This document shows, piece by piece, positions 1 to 9,349 of a stretch of 64,000 bases of DNA (within the stretch, counting starts at the first letter, position 1; every line of letters starts with the position of its first letter). Source of the DNA: Anabaena sp. PCC 7108 (GTDB taxonomy: Bacteria > Cyanobacteriota > Cyanobacteriia > Cyanobacteriales > Nostocaceae); NCBI RefSeq assembly GCF_000332135.1, contig NZ_KB235896.1, forward strand, positions 3,429,321 to 3,493,320. Direction: 5' to 3'. Both the position numbers and the translations under genes were made by a program. The notes under the pieces are model-generated. The model had not been told where the DNA came from and ran no database searches. It saw only the letters and a list, made by a program, of their open reading frames with translations.

Positions 1-37
1 AATAGTAATCCCTCTCTAGGCAGAAAAATCAGAGATG

Positions 38-1729
38 CTAAGAAATTGGCAACGTCACAATAAATTTGGCTCCTTGCCCTGGAGTATTTTGTGCTTTAAT
101 ACTACCATGATGTCGTTCAGTAATTTTCCGACAGATAGCTAAACCGATGCCAGTGCCTTCATATTCAGTGAGACTATGCAGACGTTGAAAAACATGAAAA
201 ATCCGGTCAAGATATGCTTCGGGCAGACCAATACCATTATCTTCAACAATGATTTGAAAATATCTAATCTTGTGTTCAAAATCATCTAAATCATTGTTTA
301 ATAATTGACTAAATATTCTAACCACAGGAGGTTGATTTTGACGATGAAATTTCAGGGCATTACCAATAAGATTTTGCAATAATTGCCGCATCTGTAAAGG
401 ATCAGCTTGAATAATGGGTAAGTATCCTATTTCCACTCGTCCACCAGTTTGCTGAATACGTACTTCTAAATCAGATAGTACTTCTTGAGCGATTTCTGAT
501 AAATTCACCGATACAAAAGGTTTTGCCTTAGTAGTTACCCGTGAAAGTGTCAATAAGTCATCAATCAAAGTTTGCATTCTCAGGGCAGCTTTTTGCATAC
601 GTTCCAGATAATCATATCCCTGAGTACTTAATGAGTCTCTACAGGTAACTTTCAAGAGATCACCAAATGTTCTAATTTTTCGTAGTGGTTCTTGTAAATC
701 ATGGGAGGCAATAAAAGCAAATTGCTGTAATTCTTCATTAGAACGGATAAGTTCTTGCCGTTGATGAGTTTCTTGTTCTAAGATCAGACTCTGTGCTAAA
801 GCAATACCAATTTGATCGGCAAGTTGTCGCAAAAGTTCAATTTCCCAGTCAGTCCATTCACGAGTATGCAAACACTGGTGGGCAACCAGCAACCCCCAAA
901 GTTGATTTTTTTGGAAAATTGGCACTACAAGATTCGCTTTAACAGCAAATTGTTGGAGAAATTCAACGTGGCAAAGTTGAATCTGTGCCGTTTCGATGTT
1001 ACTAATTGCACTAATTTGCCCTTGGCAATATTTTTGGTAAACGTAATCTTCTGCAAAACAAGAGTCAGTAATTGTTTGTCCCATGACAACTGGTAAACCA
1101 GGAATTACAGCTTCTTTCACAGCTAAAAAAGAACGATTACTATGCAGTTTTAAGATTAATACTCGATCTGCTTGCAGTAACTTTTGTACTTCGGTAACAC
1201 TAGTTTCCAGAATTTCGTCAATTTGTAAAGACTGACGAATTTTTAAGGTGATATTAGCGAATAATTGTGTTAATGTTGCTTGCTGTAAACAGCGCAGATT
1301 TTGCTGTTGTAATTCTGCTTCATCTTGTTTACGCTTGCTAATATCCATATCTACCACACACATTTGCACTGGTACTCCAGATGAGTCTCGCCAAATTACA
1401 CCTTTGCTAACTAGCCAGCAAATACTATCATCGGCTAAAACAATTCGATATTCAATTTCAAATTCTCTTCCATCTTTAATAGCCTGTTGATGAACGCGCT
1501 TTAAAAAATCACGATCTTGTGTATGAACACAGTTCAGAATCGCCTCATAGGTGTGATTACAACTGTCTTTCTCTAAACTAAAAATAGCTTCCAAATTAAT
1601 CGCGCTAGTAATTTGGTGGTTGTGGATATCAAGAGTCCAGATGCTCATTTGAGCAGCATCCAACGCCATCTTGAGTTTTGCTTCCCACTGATGTTTTTGC
1701 TCAGTTTGTGCTGGTAATTCCTTAGTCAT
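38..1729 (-). CDS. Sensor histidine kinase with PAS and DXCF-type cyanobacteriochrome GAF
   Basis: 563 aa. Order: N-terminal PAS (about 20-135), GAF (about 150-318), HisKA with the H box around His343 (SHDLQEPLRKI), then HATPase_c with the N box (LIGNALKF), G1 (DNGIGLP) and G2 (GTGIGLAICRK). The GAF is of CBCR type: it carries a Cys-His pair (C253-H254) where CBCRs attach the bilin, followed by the typical FAVKANLVVP stretch, and a second cysteine in a D222-S-C224-F225 motif, the signature of DXCF CBCRs that often sense violet/blue versus green or teal light. No receiver or DNA-binding domain is present, so it must act through a separate regulator. The start codon lies inside the end of the upstream kinase gene (8-bp overlap), indicating translational coupling. 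The kinase call is firm; bilin binding is inferred from the two cysteines. Confidence 0.93.
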   Translation of the reverse strand: MTKELPAQTEQKHQWEAKLKMALDAAQMSIWTLDIHNHQITSAINLEAIFSLEKDSCNHTYEAILNCVHTQDRDFLKRVHQQAIKDGREFEIEYRIVLADDSICWLVSKGVIWRDSSGVPVQMCVVDMDISKRKQDEAELQQQNLRCLQQATLTQLFANITLKIRQSLQIDEILETSVTEVQKLLQADRVLILKLHSNRSFLAVKEAVIPGLPVVMGQTITDSCFAEDYVYQKYCQGQISAISNIETAQIQLCHVEFLQQFAVKANLVVPIFQKNQLWGLLVAHQCLHTREWTDWEIELLRQLADQIGIALAQSLILEQETHQRQELIRSNEELQQFAFIASHDLQEPLRKIRTFGDLLKVTCRDSLSTQGYDYLERMQKAALRMQTLIDDLLTLSRVTTKAKPFVSVNLSEIAQEVLSDLEVRIQQTGGRVEIGYLPIIQADPLQMRQLLQNLIGNALKFHRQNQPPVVRIFSQLLNNDLDDFEHKIRYFQIIVEDNGIGLPEAYLDRIFHVFQRLHSLTEYEGTGIGLAICRKITERHHGSIKAQNTPGQGAKFIVTLPIS

Positions 1730-4253
1730 TATCGTTTTTTAATGACGTTGAGGTAATCTCTTGAATAGAAGCTTTTTCAGCTTCTAGGATAACCAATTCT
1801 CCATCACCAATCAGCATTTCTGCTGCTTTTAAGGACTGGTCTTCAGCGGTATATACTGCTGGTAAATATACTTGAAATTCTGTACCTTTATTTAGGCTAC
1901 TTGATACCGTGATAAAACCCTCATGACCTTTAATAATACCTATTACTGTTGATAACCCTAATCCTGTACCTTTGCCAGCTTCTTTAGTCGTAAAAAAAGG
2001 TTCAAAGATTCTATCTAATATTTTACTAGAAATACCCAAGCCTGTGTCAATCACTTTGATGACAATGTAATAACTAACTTTTGCATCTAAATGCACTTTA
2101 GCAGAAGTCTCGTCAATCCAAAGATTCCCAGCCACTATTGTTAAACTACCGCCATTGGGCATAGCATCACGAGCGTTTAAACATAAATTAATCAATACTT
2201 GATATAATTGGGTAATGTCACCACAAACTGGTAATAAATTTGGCTGAATTTCCGTATGAACTGTAATTGATTTGGGAAATGTTTGTTCAACAATCTGTTC
2301 TATTTCTGAAATCAAATATTTAACTTGAATTACTGTCCGTTCACCTTCAATTCCTCTGGCAAAGGATAAAACTTGATTAACTAAATTAGCACCTCGGTTA
2401 GCATTATTCTCTATGATCGATATAATCTGTTGAACTTGCGGATCATAGTATTTAGTTTTTAGCAAATATGCAGACATTAAAATCGGCGACAATACATTAT
2501 TTAAATCATGAGCAATGCCACTAGCTAGAGTACCAATACTATCCATACGTTGGGCGCGTAAAAATTGCTGTTCTAATTGTTTTTTCTGGGTAATATCTGT
2601 GTCAACAATCAAGATAGATTTAGCTTGATTATGCTCATCATGTACTAAAGTCCAGCGACTTTCTACAATTATTTCTGTGTCAAATTTTGTGATTTTATTT
2701 AACTCACCTTGCCAAGCACCAGACATCAATACTGTTTGATAAATTTCCTGTTGTTGTGCCACAGGTTCATCAACCCAGATTTCTCTAGCATTCTGATCTA
2801 TAACTTCTTCAGTTTTCCATCCATATAATTTTTCTGCACTTTTGTTCCAGAGTAAAATTTTGTTGTTTAAATTTATGACAATAATCGCATCTGTAGTAAT
2901 ATTCAGTAATGCAGCTTGTTCGCGCAGCTTTTGTTCTACTTGTTTACGGGCTGATATATCTTCAAAAATATACAAACGCCCAAAATATTTATGATTATGA
3001 TCCTGAATTTGGGTAGAGAAACGCCGAATAATTCGCCCATCATTAAAGCCAATTTCATCTTCAACAACACAAAAGTTGTTTTCATCTTGTAGAGGTTGGC
3101 ATGATGCTGCAAAGGAAGGAATATCTATGATTAATTGGCAACAATCAGGAATAATATCTTGATTTTTTAATTTGCCGATTGTCATAGCATTTTTAAGATG
3201 TTCAATTTTCCAAATTTCACAGAACCGATCATTAAAATAAAGGATATCATCAGTCCGATTATCAACAACATAAAATCCTAGTGGTGAAACACTATTCATG
3301 GAGCGCAAAAGTGCTTCTTGCCAACGTAATTCATTTTCTGCCTGCTTGCGTTCAGTGATGTCTTCTACTATGTATGCAAATTGTTGACGATTGCCATGAT
3401 TGTTCGCAATAGCCGAAACCGTGGCTGATAAACAAATTAGTCCTTGAGGAGTTTCATGGGAATATTCAAATCTCACAGGTGATTGGGTAAGCTCTGCTTG
3501 TCGATAGTGATGCATCCAATACTTTAAATTTCTGTTTTCTGCGCCCAGTTCTCGCGCTAGACGATTTTGCATTGCTTCTGGTGTGAGTCCCAAAAATTTG
3601 GCAGTGATAGGATTATCAGAAATATGCAGGATATCATTATCTACCAATTCCACAATTCCCATCATCATGGGCGCACTCTCGAAGAAACTGTGTAAGGTAG
3701 ATTCACTTTGTGACAGTGCTTCTTGTGCCTGTTTATATTCCCGATTGATGCTGGCTAATTCTGTTAAATTTTGCCGCATTTCTAATTGTTTGACAATAAG
3801 ACGACTAATAGATTCCAGTGCTGCTAACTGTTTAGCACTGATTTGATGTGGTACTTGATCTACTACACATAGAGTCCCGATTATCTCTCCTTTTGCTACT
3901 ATTAACGGTATGCCCACATAAAATCTCACATATGGTGCTGAGGTAACTATATCTGCTGTGGCAAAGCGTTCATCTGTTAAGGTATCAGGAATAATCAAAA
4001 TGTCGCCTTGCTGGAGGCAAATTGGACAAAAACCACTGTCTATTGGCATTTCTGGGATATCTAATCCCACCTTGGCTTTGAACCACTGACGGTTGGCATC
4101 AATGAGATTAATTAGCGCAATTGGTGTATCACAAATCTGGGCGGCTAACGATGCTAAATCGTCAAAAGTTTCCTCTGGTTCTGTATCAAGAATGTCGTAC
4201 TGTCGTAGAGCCTCAAGCCTCGCTGCTTCATTATTAGACACTGGTAATCTCAT
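1722..4253 (-). CDS. GAF-PAS-PAS-PAS sensor histidine kinase with degenerate receiver remnant
   Basis: 843 aa from the ATG at 4253, which has an AGGA ribosome binding site 8 nt upstream; an in-frame TTG at 4283 is a weaker alternative. Order: N-terminal GAF (about 10-160) of the type that begins with an [16 protein letters not shown] motif, three PAS domains (about 185-305, 315-440, 445-560), HisKA with His582 ([13 protein letters not shown]), HATPase_c with N box ([10 protein letters not shown]), G1 (DTGLGIS) and G2 (GTGLGLS). The last 30 or so residues ([18 protein letters not shown]...) resemble the first strand and helix of a receiver domain but lack the acidic DD pair and stop at once, so a former hybrid kinase seems to have lost its receiver. 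The end overlaps the next kinase gene by 8 bp, so both are probably co-transcribed. The ligand is unknown; the GAF has no Cys-His bilin site. Confidence 0.93.
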   Translation of the reverse strand: MRLPVSNNEAARLEALRQYDILDTEPEETFDDLASLAAQICDTPIALINLIDANRQWFKAKVGLDIPEMPIDSGFCPICLQQGDILIIPDTLTDERFATADIVTSAPYVRFYVGIPLIVAKGEIIGTLCVVDQVPHQISAKQLAALESISRLIVKQLEMRQNLTELASINREYKQAQEALSQSESTLHSFFESAPMMMGIVELVDNDILHISDNPITAKFLGLTPEAMQNRLARELGAENRNLKYWMHHYRQAELTQSPVRFEYSHETPQGLICLSATVSAIANNHGNRQQFAYIVEDITERKQAENELRWQEALLRSMNSVSPLGFYVVDNRTDDILYFNDRFCEIWKIEHLKNAMTIGKLKNQDIIPDCCQLIIDIPSFAASCQPLQDENNFCVVEDEIGFNDGRIIRRFSTQIQDHNHKYFGRLYIFEDISARKQVEQKLREQAALLNITTDAIIVINLNNKILLWNKSAEKLYGWKTEEVIDQNAREIWVDEPVAQQQEIYQTVLMSGAWQGELNKITKFDTEIIVESRWTLVHDEHNQAKSILIVDTDITQKKQLEQQFLRAQRMDSIGTLASGIAHDLNNVLSPILMSAYLLKTKYYDPQVQQIISIIENNANRGANLVNQVLSFARGIEGERTVIQVKYLISEIEQIVEQTFPKSITVHTEIQPNLLPVCGDITQLYQVLINLCLNARDAMPNGGSLTIVAGNLWIDETSAKVHLDAKVSYYIVIKVIDTGLGISSKILDRIFEPFFTTKEAGKGTGLGLSTVIGIIKGHEGFITVSSSLNKGTEFQVYLPAVYTAEDQSLKAAEMLIGDGELVILEAEKASIQEITSTSLKNDND

Positions 4254-4544
4254 GAAAATTTTCCTAGTATTACTGAATGACAACGTGTGATCGTGTTACT
4301 CTCGGTCTTCTAAGTTAATCAAGCAGGGAAGGTGAAGGCTTGTAATTGCTGACTTTTAAGTTTTAACAAGCAAAGTAAAATCAGGAAGCTCGATTTGTAG
4401 GTTGTTTTTTAGGCGCAGAGTGCAGGCCACGTTAGCCATATGTTTCAGTAATAGATACACAAAGATCAAATACGATTCCCATGGTAGTCCTTGATTTATA
4501 CTTATTTTCTATAAATTAAACTGGCAAATTATCAAAACTTGATT

Positions 4545-5030
4545 ATGAAAACCCCACTTGTTGTTCCTGTTAAAACTAGAAGCGAAGATAGCTTTGGTAT
4601 TACCTTGGCTCCCTTGTCTGTTGAGGAAATCTATACTAAAGCTGATGACCCAGCTAATGGTGCTGTGGTGATTATGAGTGGGATGGTTCGTAATCAAACT
4701 GATGGCCAACCTGTAATTGCTTTAGAGTATCAGGCTTATGATCCTATGGCATTACAAGTATTTTATCAAGTTGCAGCTGATATTCGCTACCAATGGACTG
4801 ATGTGAAGCGGGTTGTGATATATCATCGTGTTGGACGGTTGCAAATTGGGGAAATCAGTATTTTGGTGGCTGTAGGGTGTCCCCACCGAGGTGAGGCTTT
4901 TGCTGCTTGTCAGTATGCGATTGACACTATTAAACACAATGCTCCAATTTGGAAGAAAGAACATTGGCAAGATGGTTCTAGTAGTTGGGTGAGTATTGGT
5001 GCTTGCGAAGTCACGGAAGCTAATTGTTAG
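4545..5030 (+). CDS. moaE: Molybdopterin synthase catalytic subunit MoaE
   Basis: 161 aa from the ATG at 4545; a TTG at 4539 is in frame but less likely. MoaE transfers sulfur from the MoaD thiocarboxylate to precursor Z, giving molybdopterin for molybdenum enzymes such as nitrate reductase. Family marks visible: GAVVIMSGMVRN, LEYQAYDPMA, the HRVGRLQIGE stretch with H94-R95, and the catalytic lysine region IWKKEHW (K137-K138). The length is normal for the family. It stands alone: moaD is not adjacent and the neighbours are unrelated. The 290 bp upstream show no clear riboswitch or operator. Confident call. Confidence 0.93.
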   Translation: MKTPLVVPVKTRSEDSFGITLAPLSVEEIYTKADDPANGAVVIMSGMVRNQTDGQPVIALEYQAYDPMALQVFYQVAADIRYQWTDVKRVVIYHRVGRLQIGEISILVAVGCPHRGEAFAACQYAIDTIKHNAPIWKKEHWQDGSSSWVSIGACEVTEANC

Positions 5031-5187
5031 GGAACTCTTCACCGGAATTTCGCAATTAAATTTAACTAAATAATTGTAAATTGATAGATGATTATCTTTG
5101 CAATTATTTACATAAATATCAGTTAACTATTGCAGTTTGTAACTATTTTGCATATTCATTCGGAATAGTCCTTTAGACTAATTGACG

Positions 5188-5550
5188 ATGGGAAAATCAA
5201 AATATCAAAATAGTTGGATCAAGGCAATGGACTCTGTAAATTTATTTTGTCATGAATTTGTAGTTGCTGTTTCCTCTGTAGCCTGTATTATTGGACTGCT
5301 TTTACTGTGGGATGATCATAAGCAACAGAAAGATGAAGCCCAAGAAACAGAAGAAATTCTGTTAAGAATGAGCTTTGCTTACTGGCTGGTTTACTGTGTG
5401 GCTTTTGGAATCGAAAAAACAGTTTTACCAAACTGGGAAAGTTTAACAATGGCTGTGAAAATTACCACAGCTTTATCATATTTTTTAACTTTTTCTTGTA
5501 TTCTCAGTTTGCCATTACATAAATTTGCAGTGCATGAAGTTGAGGAATAA
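5188..5550 (+). CDS. Small membrane protein of unknown function
   Basis: 120 aa from the ATG at 5188; a TTG two codons upstream is also in frame. I do not recognise the family. Three hydrophobic segments are visible, at about 23-41 (VVAVSSVACIIGLLLLW), 62-78 (MSFAYWLVYCVAFGI) and 91-108 (TTALSYFLTFSCILSL), joined by a charged loop rich in Lys, Gln and Glu. It is probably an inner-membrane protein. It is transcribed alone, and the next gene faces it. No operon context helps with function. Confidence 0.6.
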   Translation: MGKSKYQNSWIKAMDSVNLFCHEFVVAVSSVACIIGLLLLWDDHKQQKDEAQETEEILLRMSFAYWLVYCVAFGIEKTVLPNWESLTMAVKITTALSYFLTFSCILSLPLHKFAVHEVEE

Positions 5551-5598
5551 TCAGAAGCTAAGGGGGGAGAATTTTGGCTCTTCCCTGTGTTAATCGTA

Positions 5599-5898
5599 CT
5601 ATTTATTAATTTTCATAGCGATCGCAATTGCTATTTCCAATTGTTCCAGTTCCAAAGTCGTGAGAACAAACACTTCTTGTACCGTCTTACCCTGCCGTGC
5701 AATGACTTTATAACCCCCGCGAATGGGTACAGACACACGCAACTGCATTTTTGGACAATGACCTCTGGCTCGTCCAATGACTGCCGGCGTTACAGTGTGA
5801 ATGCCGTCTTGTTGACATAGACGTTCTAAAATTGGGATTAGACCAGAAATGTGGGTGGAGTGATTCCAGACTAGTCTACCATCCGTGGGTTTGCCCAT
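5599..5898 (-). CDS. DUF2103 family protein
   Basis: 99 aa from the ATG at 5898, which starts 5 bp after the clpS stop codon, so the pair forms an operon; the longer frame to 5991 runs through clpS and is not used. The sequence fits the small cyanobacterial DUF2103 family (predicted metal-binding): the GRLVWNHSTHISGLIPIL start with two histidines, then ITPAVIGRARGHCP-like residues and a GGYKVIARQGKTVQEV stretch. The His and Cys residues could bind a metal. Its biochemical role is unknown to me, and pairing with the N-end-rule adaptor ClpS may be simple co-transcription. Confidence 0.75.
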   Translation of the reverse strand: MGKPTDGRLVWNHSTHISGLIPILERLCQQDGIHTVTPAVIGRARGHCPKMQLRVSVPIRGGYKVIARQGKTVQEVFVLTTLELEQLEIAIAIAMKINK

Positions 5899-5903
5899 GA
5901 TAA

Positions 5904-6197
5904 TTATGCTGCTTCCAGGGGAGCCATAGTCAAACCAGCCCGTCGCAGCTGTTGGTGGTATAGTTCCGCTTGTTCCTGAGGACCTACCCAAACGATCGCT
6001 TGTCCTTCATAATGTATCTGATTTGTCAGATCCCAAGCGCGATCGCTCGACATTCCCGGAATATACTTGAGCAAACACTCAGCCACATGGGGAAATGTAT
6101 TGAAATCGTCATTCAATACAATCACTTTATAATTTGGATAAGTTTTGCGAGTAACTTGATTAACCCGATCAGGTGTTACTGTTGGCGCTGTAGCCAT
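5904..6197 (-). CDS. clpS: ATP-dependent Clp protease adaptor ClpS
   Basis: 97 aa from the ATG at 6197 (MATAPTVTPD...); the open frame continues upstream to 6362, but that part has no ClpS similarity. ClpS delivers N-end-rule substrates to the Clp AAA+ chaperone. Family marks: the KTYPNYKVIVLNDDFNTFPHV core, in which the NDDFN stretch binds the N-degron, the AWDLTNQIHYEGQAIVWVG stretch, and a C-terminal EQAELYHQQLRRAGLTMAPLE helix. The normal size supports the shorter start. It is followed directly by a DUF2103 gene. Confidence 0.9.
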   Translation of the reverse strand: MATAPTVTPDRVNQVTRKTYPNYKVIVLNDDFNTFPHVAECLLKYIPGMSSDRAWDLTNQIHYEGQAIVWVGPQEQAELYHQQLRRAGLTMAPLEAA

Positions 6198-6391
6198 GCC
6201 ATAAACAGCTGTTAGTCTTTTAAGCATAAAACAATAATTGAAAAGGACAAGGGGACACAGGGACGCGAAGAGATCCCATAAAAGACAACCAGAAAATTCC
6301 AAGTTGAGCAGGGTTGCTCTCTGCGTCTTTTTAGTCAAAAAAGAGGTTTGACAAACCCACACTACAAAAACTAGTTTAATCCATTGTCAGC

Positions 6392-6540
6392 GGTGATTGG
6401 GAATTGGGAATTGGGGATTGGGGATTGGTGATTGGTGATTGGGGATTGGGGATTGGTGATTGGGGATTGGTGATTGGGGATTGGTGATTGGGGATTGGTG
6501 ATTGGTGATTGGTGATTGGTGATTGGTCATTGGGAATAGG
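6392..6540. repeat. Heptamer tandem repeat tract (GATTGGK units)
   Basis: About 150 bp of tandem 7-mers alternating GGGATTG and GTGATTG, ending in slightly diverged copies. This is a short tandemly repeated repetitive sequence of the kind known in heterocystous cyanobacteria. It is non-coding and lies upstream of clpS, about 200 bp from its start. The 6198-6391 stretch before it shows no gene. Confidence 0.9.
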
Positions 6541-6560
6541 TAATTAAGTTATTCTTGATT

Positions 6561-6822
6561 TTCCCCGCGTCTCAGCGTCTTCCCATCTCAGCGTCTTCCC
6601 ATCTCAGCGTCTTCCCATCTCCGCGTCTTCCCATCTCAGCGTCTTCCCATCTCAGCGTCTTCCCATCTCCGCGTCTTCCCATCTCCGCATCTTCCCATCT
6701 CCGCGTCCCCCCATCTCCGCGTCTTCCCATCTCCGCATCTTCCCATCTCCGCATCTTCCCATCTCAGCGTCTTCCCATCTCAGCGTCTTCCCATCTCCGC
6801 GTCTCCGCGTCTTCCCCAATGA
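6561..6822. repeat. 16-bp tandem repeat tract (CTTCCCATCTCMGCGT units)
   Basis: About 15 tandem copies of a 16-bp unit, CTTCCCATCTCAGCGT or CTTCCCATCTCCGCGT, with A/C variation at one position. Because 16 is not a multiple of three, a protein-like frame with a 16-aa period stays open on both strands, but it is a repeat artefact. The tract lies just past the 3' end of the FAD oxidoreductase gene. Smaller relatives occur near 19810 and 17465. Confidence 0.9.
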
Positions 6823-6845
6823 TAAATATTTAACCAGACAGGATA

Positions 6846-8873
6846 TTACCGCCAATCATCCCAATTTTGGTTAAAAATGGAAGTATCAGGAAAAGCCGTG
6901 GGATTACCATTTTGCTCCAACAGACGTTTGAGAACTTGTAATTGCGGTTCCTGTTTAGGTAAATCATCAACTAATTGGTAAGGTGCGATTCCCTGTTTAA
7001 GAGCAAAAGCAGCCACAGTTCCCGCAGCCGCACCAGAAGACCACTCAAAAGAATGTACCCGATAAGCAGCAGCAGCTATGTGACTAGTAGCAATACTTTT
7101 ACCGCCTACTAATAAATTATCAATTTTTTGGGGAATCATCGCCCGCAGAGCAATTTGGAAAGGATAAGCTTGTCCCGCACCACGTCTTTCTCCTGCACGT
7201 TCTGTATTACCCGGTGTTTCTGGGGGACTTTTTGTCATGCAAGGATGAAAATCAATAGCGTAGTGACCGATACCTACAGCATCCGGGAAAATTGTCGAAC
7301 GACTGCGCCGCATCGCTTTATCAGGAGAAACTTCACCCCTAATTACAGAAGTAGCCTCTAACCCAGCCAGTGTCGCTTTTAACTGGCGATACATATCTGC
7401 TGGCAAAGTTTTACGGTAATATTCGTCATTATAATTGCGGCGAGAAATATCAACTTCCCAAATCCCAAAACCTTCTGGTTGTCCCCAACTGGGACGGCCA
7501 ATAATGCGTCTTCCTTCCCGCATATAGGGATATTTCGATAAACCATGTACTGTCCCCATAGGGGAATTTACACCCGTTAACAACCGATTGTTTAGTTGCG
7601 GTTTTTTTACACTCTCACCTAATTGAGAATCCGTAGTTCCCGCATATAACCAATAAAAATAGGAAAGAGCATTTTCTTCACCTTTGCGGAAAGTTTCGGT
7701 TCTTAATCCCCCCATCCAACCCCCAGGCTGTAACTGGCCACTGGCTTGCAACTGTTGACGAGTGTAGATGAGATTATCATTAGCAGTTCCTGGACGGTAG
7801 TCATTACCCCAAGTCCAGTTTTGCATAGAGATGTCTCCTGGGGTAGGGACGGTAAAATTAATACCACCAAATTTCATTTGTTTTCCTTGTTGAGGACTCC
7901 AAATGCGACGATAGGTAAACACTAAATCAAAATTCGCCAGTCGTGCTAATTCATAACTAAAATATGGTGCATATTGTGAGTAAAATGGGGGCATTGCTTG
8001 CTGTTGCGGTTCCTTAGTCGCCTCCATTGCAAAGGTGTAGGTAAAACCTTGAGTACAATAAGGATCATTAGTGGTGCTAGAAGAGGAAGGTTCTAGGTAT
8101 GAAAGTGCATCAATACCCAAGCGATAAGGAACATCTGCTAAAGCAATAATTTCCCCAGTTTCACTGGTATCAACAACGTACCATTTCAAACCATTGTTTT
8201 TAGATTGTTTGGGGACAAAGCGAATAATAGCTTTACTCAACCGAGATGAGTTTTCGTAGCGATAAGCATCTTCAATAGTTTGAGATAAAGGAAAAGTGTT
8301 GAGAGGTGGTGCGCCTTTTGCTGGTTGATGTTGAATAGCTGTGGCGTTGTTAATAATTTTACCATCAGTACTAATTCCTAATTCTTTAATTACGGTATTG
8401 GGAAACCATTGCAACTTTCCTTTACCCTGCTTTTCTGCATCTTTGAGCATTTGGGTGAGAATGTTGTGAGCATCACGAGGAAGAAAGCAGGCCTCACTTA
8501 CCCAGCAGTCACCAGGGTTAAGTTGACCATATTTGCGTTGAATACGGTTTCGTAATTCCAAATACCCGCGAGAATAGAATTGTTTAGCGCGTTGAGTTGG
8601 TCTTTCATCTAACGCAGATGTACCTTGAGAGGAGATTTGTCCACCCAACCAGTCAGTAATTTCCGTTAAGCAAACTGTCCGCCCTGCAAGTAACCCCTCA
8701 TAAGCAGTCGCTACACCGGATAGTCCACCACCAACAACGAGAATTTCACAGTTGACGGTTTTATCTGGGTTTCTGGGTGGGGTAGCGGTGACGGAATAGG
8801 GGGTGAGAAAGGTGGTAAGTAAACTGAGACTGATGATTGATTTCTGAAAGCTTTTTTTGTATGTGCGCTTCAT
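6846..8873 (-). CDS. Secreted FAD-dependent oxidoreductase
   Basis: 675 aa. An N-terminal signal peptide (about 1-30: basic MKRTYKKSFQK, then a hydrophobic SLLTTFLTPYSVTA) is followed directly by a dinucleotide-binding Rossmann motif, EILVVGGGLSGVATAYEG, and TEITDWLGGQISSQGTSALDE, typical of the FAD_oxidored (PF12831-like) group. A second FAD contact region near the C terminus reads NLLVGGKSIATSHIAAAAYRVH. This predicts a periplasmic or lumenal flavoprotein dehydrogenase; the substrate is unknown. The gene is flanked on both sides by short tandem repeats and has no operon partner. A Tat or Sec route cannot be settled: no clear twin-arginine pair is seen. Confidence 0.82.
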   Translation of the reverse strand: MKRTYKKSFQKSIISLSLLTTFLTPYSVTATPPRNPDKTVNCEILVVGGGLSGVATAYEGLLAGRTVCLTEITDWLGGQISSQGTSALDERPTQRAKQFYSRGYLELRNRIQRKYGQLNPGDCWVSEACFLPRDAHNILTQMLKDAEKQGKGKLQWFPNTVIKELGISTDGKIINNATAIQHQPAKGAPPLNTFPLSQTIEDAYRYENSSRLSKAIIRFVPKQSKNNGLKWYVVDTSETGEIIALADVPYRLGIDALSYLEPSSSSTTNDPYCTQGFTYTFAMEATKEPQQQAMPPFYSQYAPYFSYELARLANFDLVFTYRRIWSPQQGKQMKFGGINFTVPTPGDISMQNWTWGNDYRPGTANDNLIYTRQQLQASGQLQPGGWMGGLRTETFRKGEENALSYFYWLYAGTTDSQLGESVKKPQLNNRLLTGVNSPMGTVHGLSKYPYMREGRRIIGRPSWGQPEGFGIWEVDISRRNYNDEYYRKTLPADMYRQLKATLAGLEATSVIRGEVSPDKAMRRSRSTIFPDAVGIGHYAIDFHPCMTKSPPETPGNTERAGERRGAGQAYPFQIALRAMIPQKIDNLLVGGKSIATSHIAAAAYRVHSFEWSSGAAAGTVAAFALKQGIAPYQLVDDLPKQEPQLQVLKRLLEQNGNPTAFPDTSIFNQNWDDWR

Positions 8874-9039
8874 GTTTCATGCACTCCGTATACTATTGCG
8901 TCAACTTGTAGACGGTAGCATCTAGGAAATGTTCTTTACAAGGTTGGGCTGAGAAACAAAACAGAAACGATTTGGCTTTTTGGCTATCAGAAACGCTAGA
9001 ATTATGGGAAATCATGGACAAGCTTGACTGTATACCCAA

Positions 9040-9264
9040 GTGCTGAGTGCTGAGTGATGAGTAATGAGTGCTGAGTTCTGAGTGGTGAGTGCTGAGTTCT
9101 GAGTGGTGAGTGCTGAGTGCTGAGTCCTGAGTGCTGAGTGCTGAGTGGTGAGTCCTGAGTGCTGAGTGCTGAGTGCTGAGTCCTGAGTTCTTAGTCCTGA
9201 GTGCTGAGTGCTGAGTCCTGAGTTCTTAGTCCTGAGTGCTGAGTTCTTAGTCCTGAGTTCTTAG
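9040..9264. repeat. Heptamer tandem repeat tract (TGAGTGC units)
   Basis: About 225 bp of tandem 7-mers, TGAGTGC with TGAGTCC, TGAGTTC and TTAGTCC variants, roughly 32 copies. It lies between the divergent FAD oxidoreductase and DUF2358 genes. It is a different sequence from the 6392 tract but the same kind of element. Confidence 0.9.
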
Positions 9265-9349
9265 TAAAAATTATATTTTTTGTCTTGAGCGGATATTTAA
9301 AAAGTCTAAATTTACACTTTTATCTCCTTCCTAGTACTGTTTACTGATC

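Noticed and set aside
6555-6855. Protein-like frames on both strands across the 16-bp repeat tract
   Set aside because: They are open only because the 16-bp unit contains no stop in any phase; the amino-acid pattern has a 16-residue period from the repeat and no ribosome binding site.
6392-9264. Possible CRISPR arrays in the repeat tracts
   Set aside because: The repeats are 7 or 16 bp and directly adjacent, with no unique spacers and no cas genes nearby.
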